Positions 1-7,185 of a stretch of 14,998 nt of DNA are shown here, piece by piece. Position numbers and translations under genes: made by a program. Each line of letters begins with the position of its first letter. Position 1 is the stretch's first letter. Location of the stretch: contig CAZSQD010000029.1 in NCBI GenBank assembly GCA_964608925.1, forward strand, positions 1-14,998, in the 5' to 3' direction. This DNA is from GCA-2733415 sp964608925 (GTDB lineage: Bacteria; Bacteroidota; Bacteroidia; Flavobacteriales; Flavobacteriaceae). The notes under the pieces were generated by a model. That model was given only the letters and a program-made list of their open reading frames with translations, was not told the DNA's origin and did not search any database.

Positions 1-82
1 TAATACTATTTACACTTGCTAATGCAACCGTTATGACTACGATGTATGCTAAGTATGAATGTAAAAATCTTAATGTTTCCAT
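1..82 (-). CDS. N-terminus of a membrane protein (cut by window edge)
   Basis: An ATG at 82-80 opens a frame that stays open to the window edge for 27 codons. The peptide begins METLRFLHSYLAYIVV and continues as an unbroken hydrophobic stretch through residue 26, which fits a first membrane helix. The start lies 30 bases after the pgi stop on the same strand, so it is probably the next gene of the M23-pgi transcription unit. The FLHSY-plus-hydrophobic opening reminds me of small Bacteroidota membrane proteins often annotated as cytochrome b-like. That resemblance is from memory, and 27 residues are too few to assign a function. An overlapping plus-strand frame (3-92) has no start in the window and is less convincing. 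Confidence 0.65.
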   Translation of the reverse strand, partial: METLRFLHSYLAYIVVITVALASVNSI

Positions 83-112
83 AGTTTGTTAATTTATTTT
101 TTGAGCAAGTTA

Positions 113-1687
113 CTATTTATTTTTCTGATAAAATTCAATTAAAACAGTATCTGCTTCATTATTTTGTATTTTTTGTAAAATGGTACTATTCAATTTTTTC
201 CCTAACTCCACTCCGTATTGATCATAGCAGTTAATGTTCCATAAAATACCTTGTGCAAATATTTTATGCTCATACATAGCTATTAATTTTCCTAACGATT
301 TTGGCGTTAGCTTTTTAATTAAAAATGTGGTTGATGGTTTGTTTCCTTCAAAATTTTTAAATTCATTTTCAACTTGTTTCCCACGTGTACCAAATGCCAA
401 TGCATTGGCTTGCGAAAAAAGGTTTGCCAATAACATATTTTGGTGTTCTTTTTGCTCATGTAATGAGGTACAATACCCTACAAAATCCGTAGGAATTATT
501 TTTGTACCTTGATGTAATAACTGCATAAAGGCATGCTGTGCGTTGGTACCAACTGCTCCAAATACAACGCTACCAGTTTCATAGTTTACACGTTTTCCAT
601 TACGGTCAATTGACTTGCCATTACTTTCCATTTCAGCTTGCTGCAAATATGAAACCAAGTGCTCTAAATAATTGGTATACGGTATTACGGCTTCTGATTG
701 TGTTTGATAAAAATTATTATACCAAACGGATAAAAATGCCATTATTACAGGGATATTTTCTTTAAAATTAGCGGTTAAAAAATGTTGATCTGCTTGTTCT
801 GCTCCTGCTAATATTTGATTAAAATTATCAAAACCTACGCTTAAAGCAACTGATATACCAACACCGCTCCATAAAGAGAAACGACCTCCCACCCAGTCCC
901 ACATTGGGAAGATATTGTTTTTTTTAATTCCGAATTCTATTGCTTTTTTTTCATTGCTGGTTACTGATATAAAATGCTGTGACACTGCAGTTTTAGGAGC
1001 TGTTTGCAAAAACCAGTTTTGTATTAATATGGAATTTTTTAAAGTATCTTGTGTTCCAAATGATTTTGAAACTACAATAAACAAAGTGGTTTCTGGATTT
1101 ATTTTTTTAAAAATTTCTTCAGTTGCATCCCCTTCTATATTAGAAGCAAAGTGAATATTTAAGTGGTTTTTGTAATATTTTAAAGCATTACAAATTAATT
1201 TAGGCCCTAAGTCAGAGCCTCCAATACCAATGTTCACCACATCTGTAAATTGTTTTCCTGTATATCCTTTTTGAGTACCATTTATAATACTATCGGTAAA
1301 AATTTTAATTTTAGTTTTGGCAGTATTAACAGCATCCATAATGTTTTCACCTTCAAAAACAATTTCCTTTTCAGCACTACGTAAAGCAGTATGTAAAACG
1401 GCTCTACCTTCGGTGAAATTTAATTTATTAGCACCCATGTATTGCTGAATACTATCACGTAAACCTATTTGCGCTGCTAATTCAGTAAAAATTTCAAGAG
1501 TTTCAGTAGTCCATCTATTTTTAGAGAAATCAACATAAAAATCGTTATTAACAACACTTAGTTGTTTTTCTCTATCTTTATTTTGGGTAAATAAATCTTG
1601 TAAATGTTTATTTTTAACACTCTCAAAATGTACTTTTAATTTTTCCCAAGCTTGGGTTTTAGTAGGATTTACGGTTTTAAAGTTCAT
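113..1687 (-). CDS. pgi: glucose-6-phosphate isomerase
   Basis: A 524-residue cytosolic enzyme that interconverts glucose 6-phosphate and fructose 6-phosphate in glycolysis and gluconeogenesis; bacterial family members are usually about 540-550 residues. The sugar-phosphate motif DVVNIGIGGSDLGP is at residues 149-162 and SKSFGTQDTL at 207-216. The catalytic residues are all visible: Glu354 in ESNGK, His385 in the QHAFMQLLHQGT block (384-395), and Lys497 in DQYGVELGKK, which is also the C-terminal family signature. The ATG start at 1687-1685 lies three bases after the stop of the M23 lipoprotein gene (TAA-GTA-ATG), so the two are almost certainly cotranscribed and probably translationally coupled. 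The stop is TAG. Nothing appears truncated or degenerate. Confidence in the function is very high. Confidence 0.98.
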   Translation of the reverse strand: MNFKTVNPTKTQAWEKLKVHFESVKNKHLQDLFTQNKDREKQLSVVNNDFYVDFSKNRWTTETLEIFTELAAQIGLRDSIQQYMGANKLNFTEGRAVLHTALRSAEKEIVFEGENIMDAVNTAKTKIKIFTDSIINGTQKGYTGKQFTDVVNIGIGGSDLGPKLICNALKYYKNHLNIHFASNIEGDATEEIFKKINPETTLFIVVSKSFGTQDTLKNSILIQNWFLQTAPKTAVSQHFISVTSNEKKAIEFGIKKNNIFPMWDWVGGRFSLWSGVGISVALSVGFDNFNQILAGAEQADQHFLTANFKENIPVIMAFLSVWYNNFYQTQSEAVIPYTNYLEHLVSYLQQAEMESNGKSIDRNGKRVNYETGSVVFGAVGTNAQHAFMQLLHQGTKIIPTDFVGYCTSLHEQKEHQNMLLANLFSQANALAFGTRGKQVENEFKNFEGNKPSTTFLIKKLTPKSLGKLIAMYEHKIFAQGILWNINCYDQYGVELGKKLNSTILQKIQNNEADTVLIEFYQKNK

Positions 1688-1690
1688 TAC

Positions 1691-2944
1691 TTATTCGTTT
1701 TCCGATTCAGGATAATTAACTGCATCCAATTTTAATTTTAACGGTTTTATATATTCTAAATACTTTACTTTAACATCTTTGGGCATTGGTTTTGCTTCGG
1801 GTAGTTTTTCACGTAACGGATCTACTTGCCTACCGTTTTTCCAGAAACGATAGCAAACATGAGGTCCACCAGTATTACCTGTCATTCCAATCCACCCAAT
1901 TACATCGCCTTGTTTTACGGTTTGCCCAATCTTTACATTTTGGTTTTTCATATGTAAATATTGAGTACTATAGGTTCCGTTATGGCGTATTTTTACATAT
2001 TTACCATTACCACCACGTCTTGTAGAAGTTGTGACTGTACCATTTGCGGTTGCCATAATAGGCGTGCCTATTGGCGCAGCAAAATCAGTTCCTTTATGTG
2101 GGCGAATGCGGTTACCGTAATATCTAATTCTTCTTTTTAAATTATAACGAGAAGATATGCGACTAAATTTTACAGGAGCTTTTAAAAATTGACTTCTTAA
2201 AATTTTCCCCTTGTCATCATAATAATCAGAAATCCCCATAATGGAATCTGCCACAAAATCAAATCCGTAAAATGCCGTTTTATTATGCTCAAACAATGCC
2301 ATTTTCACATCTTTTACGCCTGCGTATATCGTATCATCAATATAGCGTTCCGTATAAATAATTTTAAATTTATCATTCTTTTGTAAACGAAAGAAGTCAA
2401 TAGACCACGCGTACATGTCTGATAACTTATACGCTAAAATAATATTTAACCCTGCTTTATCTAACGCTTCTGACAAGGTGCTTGTAATAATCCCTGATGC
2501 TGATTTTTCTTTTAACGTTACCGGTTTTGAGGCATTGAATGCTTTTGTAATCGTGTCATTTGAAAAATCAAAAACCACATAGTCTATCTTGTTTTTTTGA
2601 TATATAAATACTTGTGCTTTTTCAAGAGAATCTTTACTTTTTAAAAGAGTATAGGGTTTACCTACATTTAGTCGTTTGATGTTAAAGGTGTCTTTAGTAA
2701 CCTTTACAATTTCTTCTATTTTACCAAAGCCAATATGATTTTCATATAATAGTTTACCAAAAGTATCATCTTTTTTAATGGTATCTCTAATCACACTATA
2801 GTTGTCAAAGTTATACCCAAATTCAATTTTTGGTGGTTTTACTTTGACAATTTTAGGTGTTTTTAGGGCATTATCTTCTTCTTTTTTACAGGAAGAAAAT
2901 GTCATAAAAACAATAACTAATAGGATGATTTTATTCAACTTCAT
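1691..2944 (-). CDS. M23 (LytM-type) endopeptidase-like lipoprotein
   Basis: A 417-residue envelope protein, counted from the ATG at 2944. An ATG six codons upstream is in frame, but the downstream one begins a clean lipoprotein signal: Lys-containing start, hydrophobic core, FSSC lipobox with Cys19. A linker and a middle region with a LysM/OapA-like look (about 50-240) precede the M23 domain (about 275-380). Zinc and catalytic positions visible are HKGTD (His283, Asp287), YLH (His331) and GPHVC (His362, Cys364). Canonical M23 enzymes have HxH at the last site; here the second His, a zinc ligand, is Cys. The family cuts peptidoglycan cross-links, or in degenerate members activates amidases. 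The residues after the lipidated Cys (KKEED) match the K-(D/E)2 type of Bacteroidota surface-export signal. It lies between a terminator and pgi. Confidence 0.9.
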   Translation of the reverse strand: MKLNKIILLVIVFMTFSSCKKEEDNALKTPKIVKVKPPKIEFGYNFDNYSVIRDTIKKDDTFGKLLYENHIGFGKIEEIVKVTKDTFNIKRLNVGKPYTLLKSKDSLEKAQVFIYQKNKIDYVVFDFSNDTITKAFNASKPVTLKEKSASGIITSTLSEALDKAGLNIILAYKLSDMYAWSIDFFRLQKNDKFKIIYTERYIDDTIYAGVKDVKMALFEHNKTAFYGFDFVADSIMGISDYYDDKGKILRSQFLKAPVKFSRISSRYNLKRRIRYYGNRIRPHKGTDFAAPIGTPIMATANGTVTTSTRRGGNGKYVKIRHNGTYSTQYLHMKNQNVKIGQTVKQGDVIGWIGMTGNTGGPHVCYRFWKNGRQVDPLREKLPEAKPMPKDVKVKYLEYIKPLKLKLDAVNYPESENE

Positions 2945-2976
2945 TGGATGTATTTCTTGCAAGTATCAAATATCAC

Positions 2977-3016
2977 AAAAAAACAGCTGACCACATAATA
3001 TTGACAACTGTTTTTT
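2977..3016 (-). terminator. Intrinsic terminator of the DUF3108 gene
   Basis: On the minus strand a 12-base-pair stem (arms at plus 3005-3016 and 2978-2989, 15-base loop) ends in a run of seven T. It starts 25 bases past the DUF3108 stop. One stem position is G-U on the minus strand but A-C on the plus strand, which shows that the minus strand is the one that folds. It probably separates the DUF3108 gene from the M23-pgi unit, which would then need its own promoter in 2945-2977. The best box I see there is GATATTTG or GATACTTG, each one base off TAnnTTTG. Confidence 0.8.
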
Positions 3017-3041
3017 ACTATTTTTATGTTAATAATAACAA

Positions 3042-3812
3042 TTATACTTTTATTTTAAATGAATGTTGCAATCCTTTATATGCATCTAAGTCGGCTTTTA
3101 ATGAACCTACCGCTAAATCTGCCTGTAAACGAATTGGCATTTTATTTTTATCATCACTAATCCAAACGGTTAAGGCTTCTTGCTCTTTAAATACTCGTCC
3201 TGATTGCACAATAGGCCTGAATTTTAAACAGGGTACATTTCCAAATTTAGTTTCTACAATTTCTCTACCCAAAAACTTTAATTTAAACTCAAAATTTTCT
3301 TTATCAAAAAACATATTTATTTTGGTTTCATCACCTACTTTAATGGTTTTTGTATCTACATTTTTTCTTAAAAAGTAAAATGCCGAAAGCATGTCTTGTG
3401 CATTGGGTTTAATTTTATGTGTGCTTTTTCTGTTGTGTTTTTTATCATTTACTAAAGCTGTACTATTAGTGTGATTAAACACGATTTCTGTATCTTTTTT
3501 ATAACCACCTTCATCTATTTTTCGAATAAATTTATATGGATTACCCGTTTTTTTATCAAAATAAGTTTGGTAATCATCATCTACTTTAAAAAACAAACTT
3601 AATAACCCTGTTGATTTTCCACTACCTTTTATATGATAAACATCTTTACCTTGTATTGATGCGTTGTTTACTTGTAAAGTAGCATAACTTGCGGTAAATA
3701 CGCCGTAATGAATACGAAATTTAAACCACTCACCAGTGTCAAATGTTTTTTCTTGGGCGTTAGTAACGTTTACGAGGAGTATAGTAAATAGTAAGGTGAA
3801 AATCTTTTTCAT
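3042..3812 (-). CDS. DUF3108 family secreted protein
   Basis: A 256-residue protein with a clear Sec signal peptide: MKK, a hydrophobic core to about residue 15, then NVTNAQ with probable cleavage near residue 19-20. The rest looks like the beta-rich DUF3108 family: an opening of the type EWFKFRIHYGVFTASYATLQV, alternating charged and hydrophobic strands, and a late segment ALTVWISDDKNKMPIRLQAD, where these proteins usually end a beta-sheet core. Family function is not established; members are periplasmic or envelope proteins of Bacteroidota and Proteobacteria. The gene has a good promoter about 50-80 bases upstream and a terminator 25 bases downstream, so it is probably monocistronic. I assign the family from overall pattern, not from catalytic residues, and infer no enzymatic role. 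Confidence 0.8.
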   Translation of the reverse strand: MKKIFTLLFTILLVNVTNAQEKTFDTGEWFKFRIHYGVFTASYATLQVNNASIQGKDVYHIKGSGKSTGLLSLFFKVDDDYQTYFDKKTGNPYKFIRKIDEGGYKKDTEIVFNHTNSTALVNDKKHNRKSTHKIKPNAQDMLSAFYFLRKNVDTKTIKVGDETKINMFFDKENFEFKLKFLGREIVETKFGNVPCLKFRPIVQSGRVFKEQEALTVWISDDKNKMPIRLQADLAVGSLKADLDAYKGLQHSFKIKV

Positions 3813-3858
3813 AATAAGTGTGTTATTGGTTATAACTACTAATAAGCAATTACTATTC

Positions 3859-3890
3859 CAAAAATAAGAATAAACGGGAATGCAACCAAA
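3859..3890 (-). promoter_or_regulatory. Promoter of the DUF3108 gene
   Basis: On the minus strand TTTG (plus 3890-3887) is followed after exactly 20 bases by TATTTTTG (plus 3866-3859). This matches the Bacteroidota primary-sigma consensus TTTG / TAnnTTTG. The start of transcription would fall near 3852, giving a leader of about 40 bases before the ATG at 3812. Confidence 0.75.
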
Positions 3891-3960
3891 TAATTAACTT
3901 ATTGAATTACTATGTTTTAAAAAAAGATATAGGAGATTTGTTTAGCTATCGCTTTGTGAT

Positions 3961-3996
3961 TAATAAAAAACGCTACCAATAAATTGATAGCGTTTT
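3961..3996 (-). terminator. Strong intrinsic terminator ending the candidate small RNA
   Basis: A 13-base-pair stem with a TTTA tetraloop occupies plus 3967-3996, and the minus strand continues as TTTTTTATTA. The single non-Watson-Crick pair is U-G on the minus strand and A-C on the plus strand, so the minus strand is the functional one. It lies 190 bases beyond the tryptophan dioxygenase stop, too far to be that gene's obvious terminator, and about 150 bases before the DUF3108 start. Confidence 0.85.
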
Positions 3997-4067
3997 CCTT
4001 TTTTATTTAACCAACCAAAATTTAAATTATGAAATTTAAACTTCACATTAGGGAACCACCCCTTTTG
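3961..4067 (-). ncRNA. Candidate small RNA gene, about 107 nt
   Basis: On the minus strand the box TATATTTG (plus 4081-4074) matches the Bacteroidota -7 consensus. Transcription from about 4067 would run to the strong terminator at 3996-3961. The transcript would hold a G/C-rich 5' part (CCCAC, AAAAG, GGGTGG), a perfect 8-base-pair hairpin with a TCAT loop at 4040-4021, and the 13-base-pair terminator hairpin. No convincing reading frame lies inside. The G/C-rich block stands out in otherwise very AT-rich spacer. A clear -33 box is missing: the nearest TTG (4111-4109) is 27 bases upstream of the -7 box. Length and layout would suit a 6S-like RNA or the Flavo-1 class known from flavobacteria, but I cannot recall either consensus well enough to claim it. 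The weaker alternative is an extended 3' end of the tryptophan dioxygenase mRNA. Confidence 0.5.
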
Positions 4068-4073
4068 TGGGTG

Positions 4074-4081
4074 CAAATATA
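4074..4081 (-). promoter_or_regulatory. -7 box upstream of the candidate small RNA
   Basis: TATATTTG on the minus strand fits TAnnTTTG exactly. The -33 element is not at the usual distance, so the call rests on this box and on the terminator about 80 bases downstream. Confidence 0.45.
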
Positions 4082-4156
4082 CAACCTAATTACAGTATTC
4101 GTAATAAACAATGTTAATTTTAGTTGTTTTTATCACTTTGATAACAAAACAAGATA

Positions 4157-4181
4157 TTTTATTGAGTATTTCTCAATAAAA
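4157..4181 (-). terminator. Hairpin just after the tryptophan dioxygenase gene
   Basis: A perfect 10-base-pair inverted repeat (4157-4166 and 4172-4181, 5-base loop) starts seven bases after the stop of the tryptophan dioxygenase gene. The stem is AT-rich and ends in A on the minus strand without a following T run, so it may be a weak terminator or an mRNA 3'-end protecting hairpin for the catabolic transcript. Confidence 0.4.
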
Positions 4182-4187
4182 GCACAA

Positions 4188-5132
4188 TTACTTTATCTCT
4201 TTATATCCTTTTAGGTTCGTTATACCCCAGTTTTCTAATTCATCTTTCTCCCATAATTCAGGAAAAAAGATTCTGCGTTGGTAACGTGGGTGCATATACT
4301 TGTGCCAATCACTACCTCCAGTAGCTTCAACCTCAACAGGACCGCTGTCTAAATATTTAGCCGCAGCATCATAATGATGCATTACCCAATCAATATTTAC
4401 GGTATGGTCATAATGACGCATTGCATTAATTAATTTTTTATCTTCTTGATATGTTTTTGGCAATTCTTTAAATTTTGTCCAAATATTGACGGTATTGTAT
4501 TCCTTCATCCAGCCAATCAACTCACTTTTATACTTTTCTTCAAAGTTTTGCATGAGTTTGTTTTTGCCTCCACGAATTCTATCTACTCCTGCTGCTTGCC
4601 AATACATATTATCCCAGGCGTGTTCATAAGGTGTGTCACGATTAATGGTTTTACGAAAACGGAAATCTATTAAATTAATTAACTCCGTTGATGCAATTTC
4701 AATTTTTCGGTATTGTGCACTTTGAAAACCACTTGCTGGCGTTAGTGTGTCTCTAAACTTCATATATTGCGCTACTTCCATTCCTTCACCCATAATGTCA
4801 AAGGAGTTAGAGAGCGAATCGAAATAACGACTAATACGCATGAGGTGCATGACAAATTTGTCTGGTTCTATATTTTCGGTATGGGATATTTGTCCCATTT
4901 CCCAAAGTATCATTTTAAATAACAATTCGTTAATTTGATGGTACATGATAAAAACCATTTCATCTGGTAACTGTGTACGTTGGGTTTGTAATCCCAAAAG
5001 GGCATCTACTTGTATGAAATCCCAATATTTCATAGGTTCAGCATATAGTAATCCTTTTAAATGAGTATCGGCATCTTGCCCCATTGCTGCGTATTTTTTA
5101 TCAATAGCGGCTAATATTTCTTCTCTGTTCAT
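4188..5132 (-). CDS. kynA: tryptophan 2,3-dioxygenase (divergent)
   Basis: A 314-residue heme protein that opens the indole ring of tryptophan with O2 to give N-formylkynurenine, the first step of the kynurenine pathway. Family blocks present are FIMYHQINELLFKM (61-74), TPASGFQSAQYRKIE (131-145, with Arg142 at the position that binds the substrate carboxylate), the probable heme ligand His253 in WVMHHYD, and TGGS (271-274) near the substrate amino group. One key residue differs: the His just before DEM in Xanthomonas and human enzymes, which contacts the indole NH, is Pro56 here (LPDEM). The C-terminal part (TGGSDWHKYMHPRYQRR) also diverges. Context with kynurenine monooxygenase and 3-hydroxyanthranilate dioxygenase supports the role. 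It is last in the cluster, 101 bases after the monooxygenase gene, with an A-rich leader before the ATG. Confidence 0.88.
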   Translation of the reverse strand: MNREEILAAIDKKYAAMGQDADTHLKGLLYAEPMKYWDFIQVDALLGLQTQRTQLPDEMVFIMYHQINELLFKMILWEMGQISHTENIEPDKFVMHLMRISRYFDSLSNSFDIMGEGMEVAQYMKFRDTLTPASGFQSAQYRKIEIASTELINLIDFRFRKTINRDTPYEHAWDNMYWQAAGVDRIRGGKNKLMQNFEEKYKSELIGWMKEYNTVNIWTKFKELPKTYQEDKKLINAMRHYDHTVNIDWVMHHYDAAAKYLDSGPVEVEATGGSDWHKYMHPRYQRRIFFPELWEKDELENWGITNLKGYKEIK

Positions 5133-5146
5133 TTTTTAAATAGTAT

Positions 5147-5190
5147 ATAAAGTTTAAAAGTAATAAAGTTTAAAAAGTTGGTATTACTTT
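5147..5190. repeat. Direct repeat and hairpin in the kmo-kynA spacer
   Basis: A 14-15 base direct repeat (ATAAAGTTTAAAAG at 5147-5160, and with one extra A at 5163-5177) overlaps a 9-base-pair inverted repeat (5157-5165 and 5182-5190). On the minus strand the hairpin precedes the kynA start by about 25 bases and could affect its expression relative to upstream genes. Function is inferred. Confidence 0.5.
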
Positions 5191-5233
5191 AACTTAAGAG
5201 AACGGAGATTTTATATTGATATAGGTGCGTTTG

Positions 5234-6592
5234 TTATACATGATAATCTTTAAATATCGTGTGAATTAATTGGTCTATATTTTCTTGCTTCATCATGGTT
5301 TCAACATCATGTTTTTTCATGATATCTTTAATAAAAGTATCTTGTTGCATACCTTTTGTCCACGCTTCAGAATAACGGATATTACTAAAGGATACTTGCG
5401 AGTATAAGGGCATATATTTTTCGGGATATAATTGCTGAATACGTCTTTCAAATTTCTTTTGTAGTAAAAACTCAGGGTCTGCCACATAATCACGCATTAC
5501 ATAATAGTTGTGTAATGATAAATCTTGTACGGCATCACCATCTGGCTTACGTAAGGTTTGATATGCTGAAAATATCTTATCCCAATTTTCATTGTGTTTT
5601 TGCATTAAATCCCACATTACAGTACAATCTTCAAAACCAGAGTTCATCCCTTGACCATAAAAAGGTACTGTTGCATGTGCTGCATCTCCCATTAAGGCTA
5701 CTTTACCAACTGTCCACGGAAAACATCTAATAATGGCTAATGTTGATAGTGGATGGTTTGACCATTCGTCACCAATTTCGGGCATTAAAGCGTAAAAATC
5801 TGGAAATTTAGTTTCAAAAAAAGTATTGACTTCTTCTTTAGTGTTTAGTTTATCAAAGGAATTGGTTGTGCCTTCAAAAGGTAAAAATAAGGTACAGGTA
5901 AAACTACCATCGTCATTGGGTAAGGCAATTAGCATATAGCGTCCTCTTGGCCAAATGTGTAAGGTATTGACATCTAACTTATAACTCCCATCTTCATTTG
6001 CGGGTAATAATATTTCACGATAACCGTCTTCTATATATTTTTGAGAATAGTTAAAACGTGGTGATTTTTGCATTGCTTTGGTACGGATTGCTGAAAAAGC
6101 ACCATCTGTACCAAAAACTACATCCGATTTGTGTTCGTATGTTTTTCCTGTTTTATAGTCTTTTAAATATACGATACCATTATCTAAATCGGCACCGATG
6201 CATTTTTGATTATAGTGTATAGTTGCTTTTCCTTCCTTTTCAGCAATATCCATTAAGGTACAGTTAATTCTTGCTCGAGAAACCGAGTAAATAGCTTCAC
6301 CTTCCAGCCCATACGGTTGATAGGTTAATTTACTTTGCTCATTATGCATAGTACGCCCATACATAGGTATTGCAATTTCTTCAATTTGTTTGCGCACTCC
6401 TGCATTTTCAAAGGCTTTCCAACCTCTTGTAGAGAGCGCTAAGTTAATTGATTTTCCTGCGGAAATATCTGCTTTACGCAAATCTGCTCTACGTTCAAAA
6501 ATAGTTACTTGATATCCTGCTTTTGCTAAATATACTGCCCATAATGAACCTACTAATCCGGCACCTACAATAGTAGCTGTTTTTTGACTCAT
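5234..6592 (-). CDS. kmo: kynurenine 3-monooxygenase
   Basis: A 452-residue FAD- and NADPH-dependent hydroxylase that converts L-kynurenine to 3-hydroxykynurenine. The N-terminal Rossmann motif GAGLVGSLWA is at 10-19. GTDGAFSAIR at 161-170 is the family's DG motif. MGDAAHATVP at 301-310 is the second FAD motif (GD), followed by FYGQGMNSGFEDC (311-323), typical of this enzyme. The C-terminal region is soluble-looking; I see no membrane anchor like that of the mammalian enzyme. The chosen ATG (6592-6590) overlaps the stop of the 3-hydroxyanthranilate dioxygenase gene by one base (TAATG), an arrangement that implies translational coupling. An in-frame start 13 codons earlier lies wholly inside that gene and was rejected. 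The length is normal for the family. High confidence from motifs and context. Confidence 0.96.
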   Translation of the reverse strand: MSQKTATIVGAGLVGSLWAVYLAKAGYQVTIFERRADLRKADISAGKSINLALSTRGWKAFENAGVRKQIEEIAIPMYGRTMHNEQSKLTYQPYGLEGEAIYSVSRARINCTLMDIAEKEGKATIHYNQKCIGADLDNGIVYLKDYKTGKTYEHKSDVVFGTDGAFSAIRTKAMQKSPRFNYSQKYIEDGYREILLPANEDGSYKLDVNTLHIWPRGRYMLIALPNDDGSFTCTLFLPFEGTTNSFDKLNTKEEVNTFFETKFPDFYALMPEIGDEWSNHPLSTLAIIRCFPWTVGKVALMGDAAHATVPFYGQGMNSGFEDCTVMWDLMQKHNENWDKIFSAYQTLRKPDGDAVQDLSLHNYYVMRDYVADPEFLLQKKFERRIQQLYPEKYMPLYSQVSFSNIRYSEAWTKGMQQDTFIKDIMKKHDVETMMKQENIDQLIHTIFKDYHV

Positions 6593-7113
6593 TATTTTTT
6601 TAGTTTGGGTTCTTGCATTACTGCTCCACATTTATCACAGGTACACAACTCTTGATTGGCGTAAAACGCATTTAATAATATGGGTAACTGCGTAACAATA
6701 TCACCTAAATGAAAAGGTACTTTGTGTAGCTCATGACTACAGTTTTCACAATACCAAGAGCAATAATCTAACTCATCTGGTTTACGTAAACGCTCAATTA
6801 CTAACCCTACAGTATTTGGTCCTCTTTGTGGTGAATGTGGTACGCGTGCTGGTAATAAAAATATTTCTCCTTCCTTTATTTCTATATTACGCACTTTTCC
6901 GTTTTCAATAATAGGTAAGTTGATATCACCTTCTATTTGATAAAAAAACTCTTCCCCTTCATTGTAATGAAAATCTTTACGTGCGTTTGGACCACCAACT
7001 ACCATAATAATAAACTCGGTGTTTTTATAAACCACTAAATTACCTACAGGTGGTTTAAGTTTATCTCTATTTTCATCAATCCATTTTTGGAAATTAATTG
7101 GGCCTAATATCAT
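6592..7113 (-). CDS. nbaC: 3-hydroxyanthranilate 3,4-dioxygenase
   Basis: A 173-residue cupin enzyme that opens the ring of 3-hydroxyanthranilate to give 2-amino-3-carboxymuconate semialdehyde, which leads to quinolinate and NAD or to further catabolism. The Fe(II) ligands are visible as His49 and Glu55 (FHYNEGEEFF) and His93 (RVPHSPQRGP). Arg45, Arg97 and Glu107 match substrate-site residues of the Cupriavidus enzyme. The C-terminus carries the second, rubredoxin-like iron site found in the bacterial form: Cys122 and Cys125 (YCENC), Cys159 and Cys162 (CDKC). The gene starts 72 bases after the 4-hydroxyphenylpyruvate dioxygenase stop and ends in a TAATG overlap with kmo. The gene that makes its substrate, kynureninase, is not in the window. 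Confidence 0.96.
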   Translation of the reverse strand: MILGPINFQKWIDENRDKLKPPVGNLVVYKNTEFIIMVVGGPNARKDFHYNEGEEFFYQIEGDINLPIIENGKVRNIEIKEGEIFLLPARVPHSPQRGPNTVGLVIERLRKPDELDYCSWYCENCSHELHKVPFHLGDIVTQLPILLNAFYANQELCTCDKCGAVMQEPKLKK

Positions 7114-7117
7114 TTTT

Positions 7118-7177
7118 TAGTGATTAGTGATTAGTTAAAAGTGAGTAGTTAAAAGAGTTTGCTAATTACTACTCACT
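7118..7177. repeat. Tandem repeat and hairpin between hppD and nbaC
   Basis: The short spacer holds a 7-base tandem repeat (TAGTGAT twice plus a partial copy, 7118-7135), a 9-base direct repeat AGTTAAAAG (7133-7141 and 7147-7155), and a perfect 10-base inverted repeat (7140-7149 and 7168-7177, 18-base loop). On the mRNA the hairpin would lie about 27 bases before the nbaC start. It could be an intergenic dispersed repeat or an mRNA processing or stability element. Confidence 0.55.
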
Positions 7178-7185
7178 ATCTACTT

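Noticed and set aside
3..92. Plus-strand open frame of 29 codons at the left edge as the end of a gene
   Set aside because: The minus-strand frame over the same bases starts with ATG, encodes a convincing hydrophobic N-terminus and fits the operon direction; the plus frame is probably its shadow.
2945..2962. ATG at 2962 as the start of the M23 lipoprotein
   Set aside because: It adds MQEIHP before the signal peptide; the ATG at 2944 gives a normal lipoprotein signal.
3813..4187. Plus-strand frame 4029-4214 as a small protein gene
   Set aside because: It overlaps the candidate small RNA and the end of the tryptophan dioxygenase gene, and no plus-strand promoter or family feature supports it.
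6593..6631. Longer kmo start at 6631
   Set aside because: The extra 13 residues overlap the end of nbaC and precede the conserved FAD-binding start; the TAATG overlap at 6592 is a typical coupled start.
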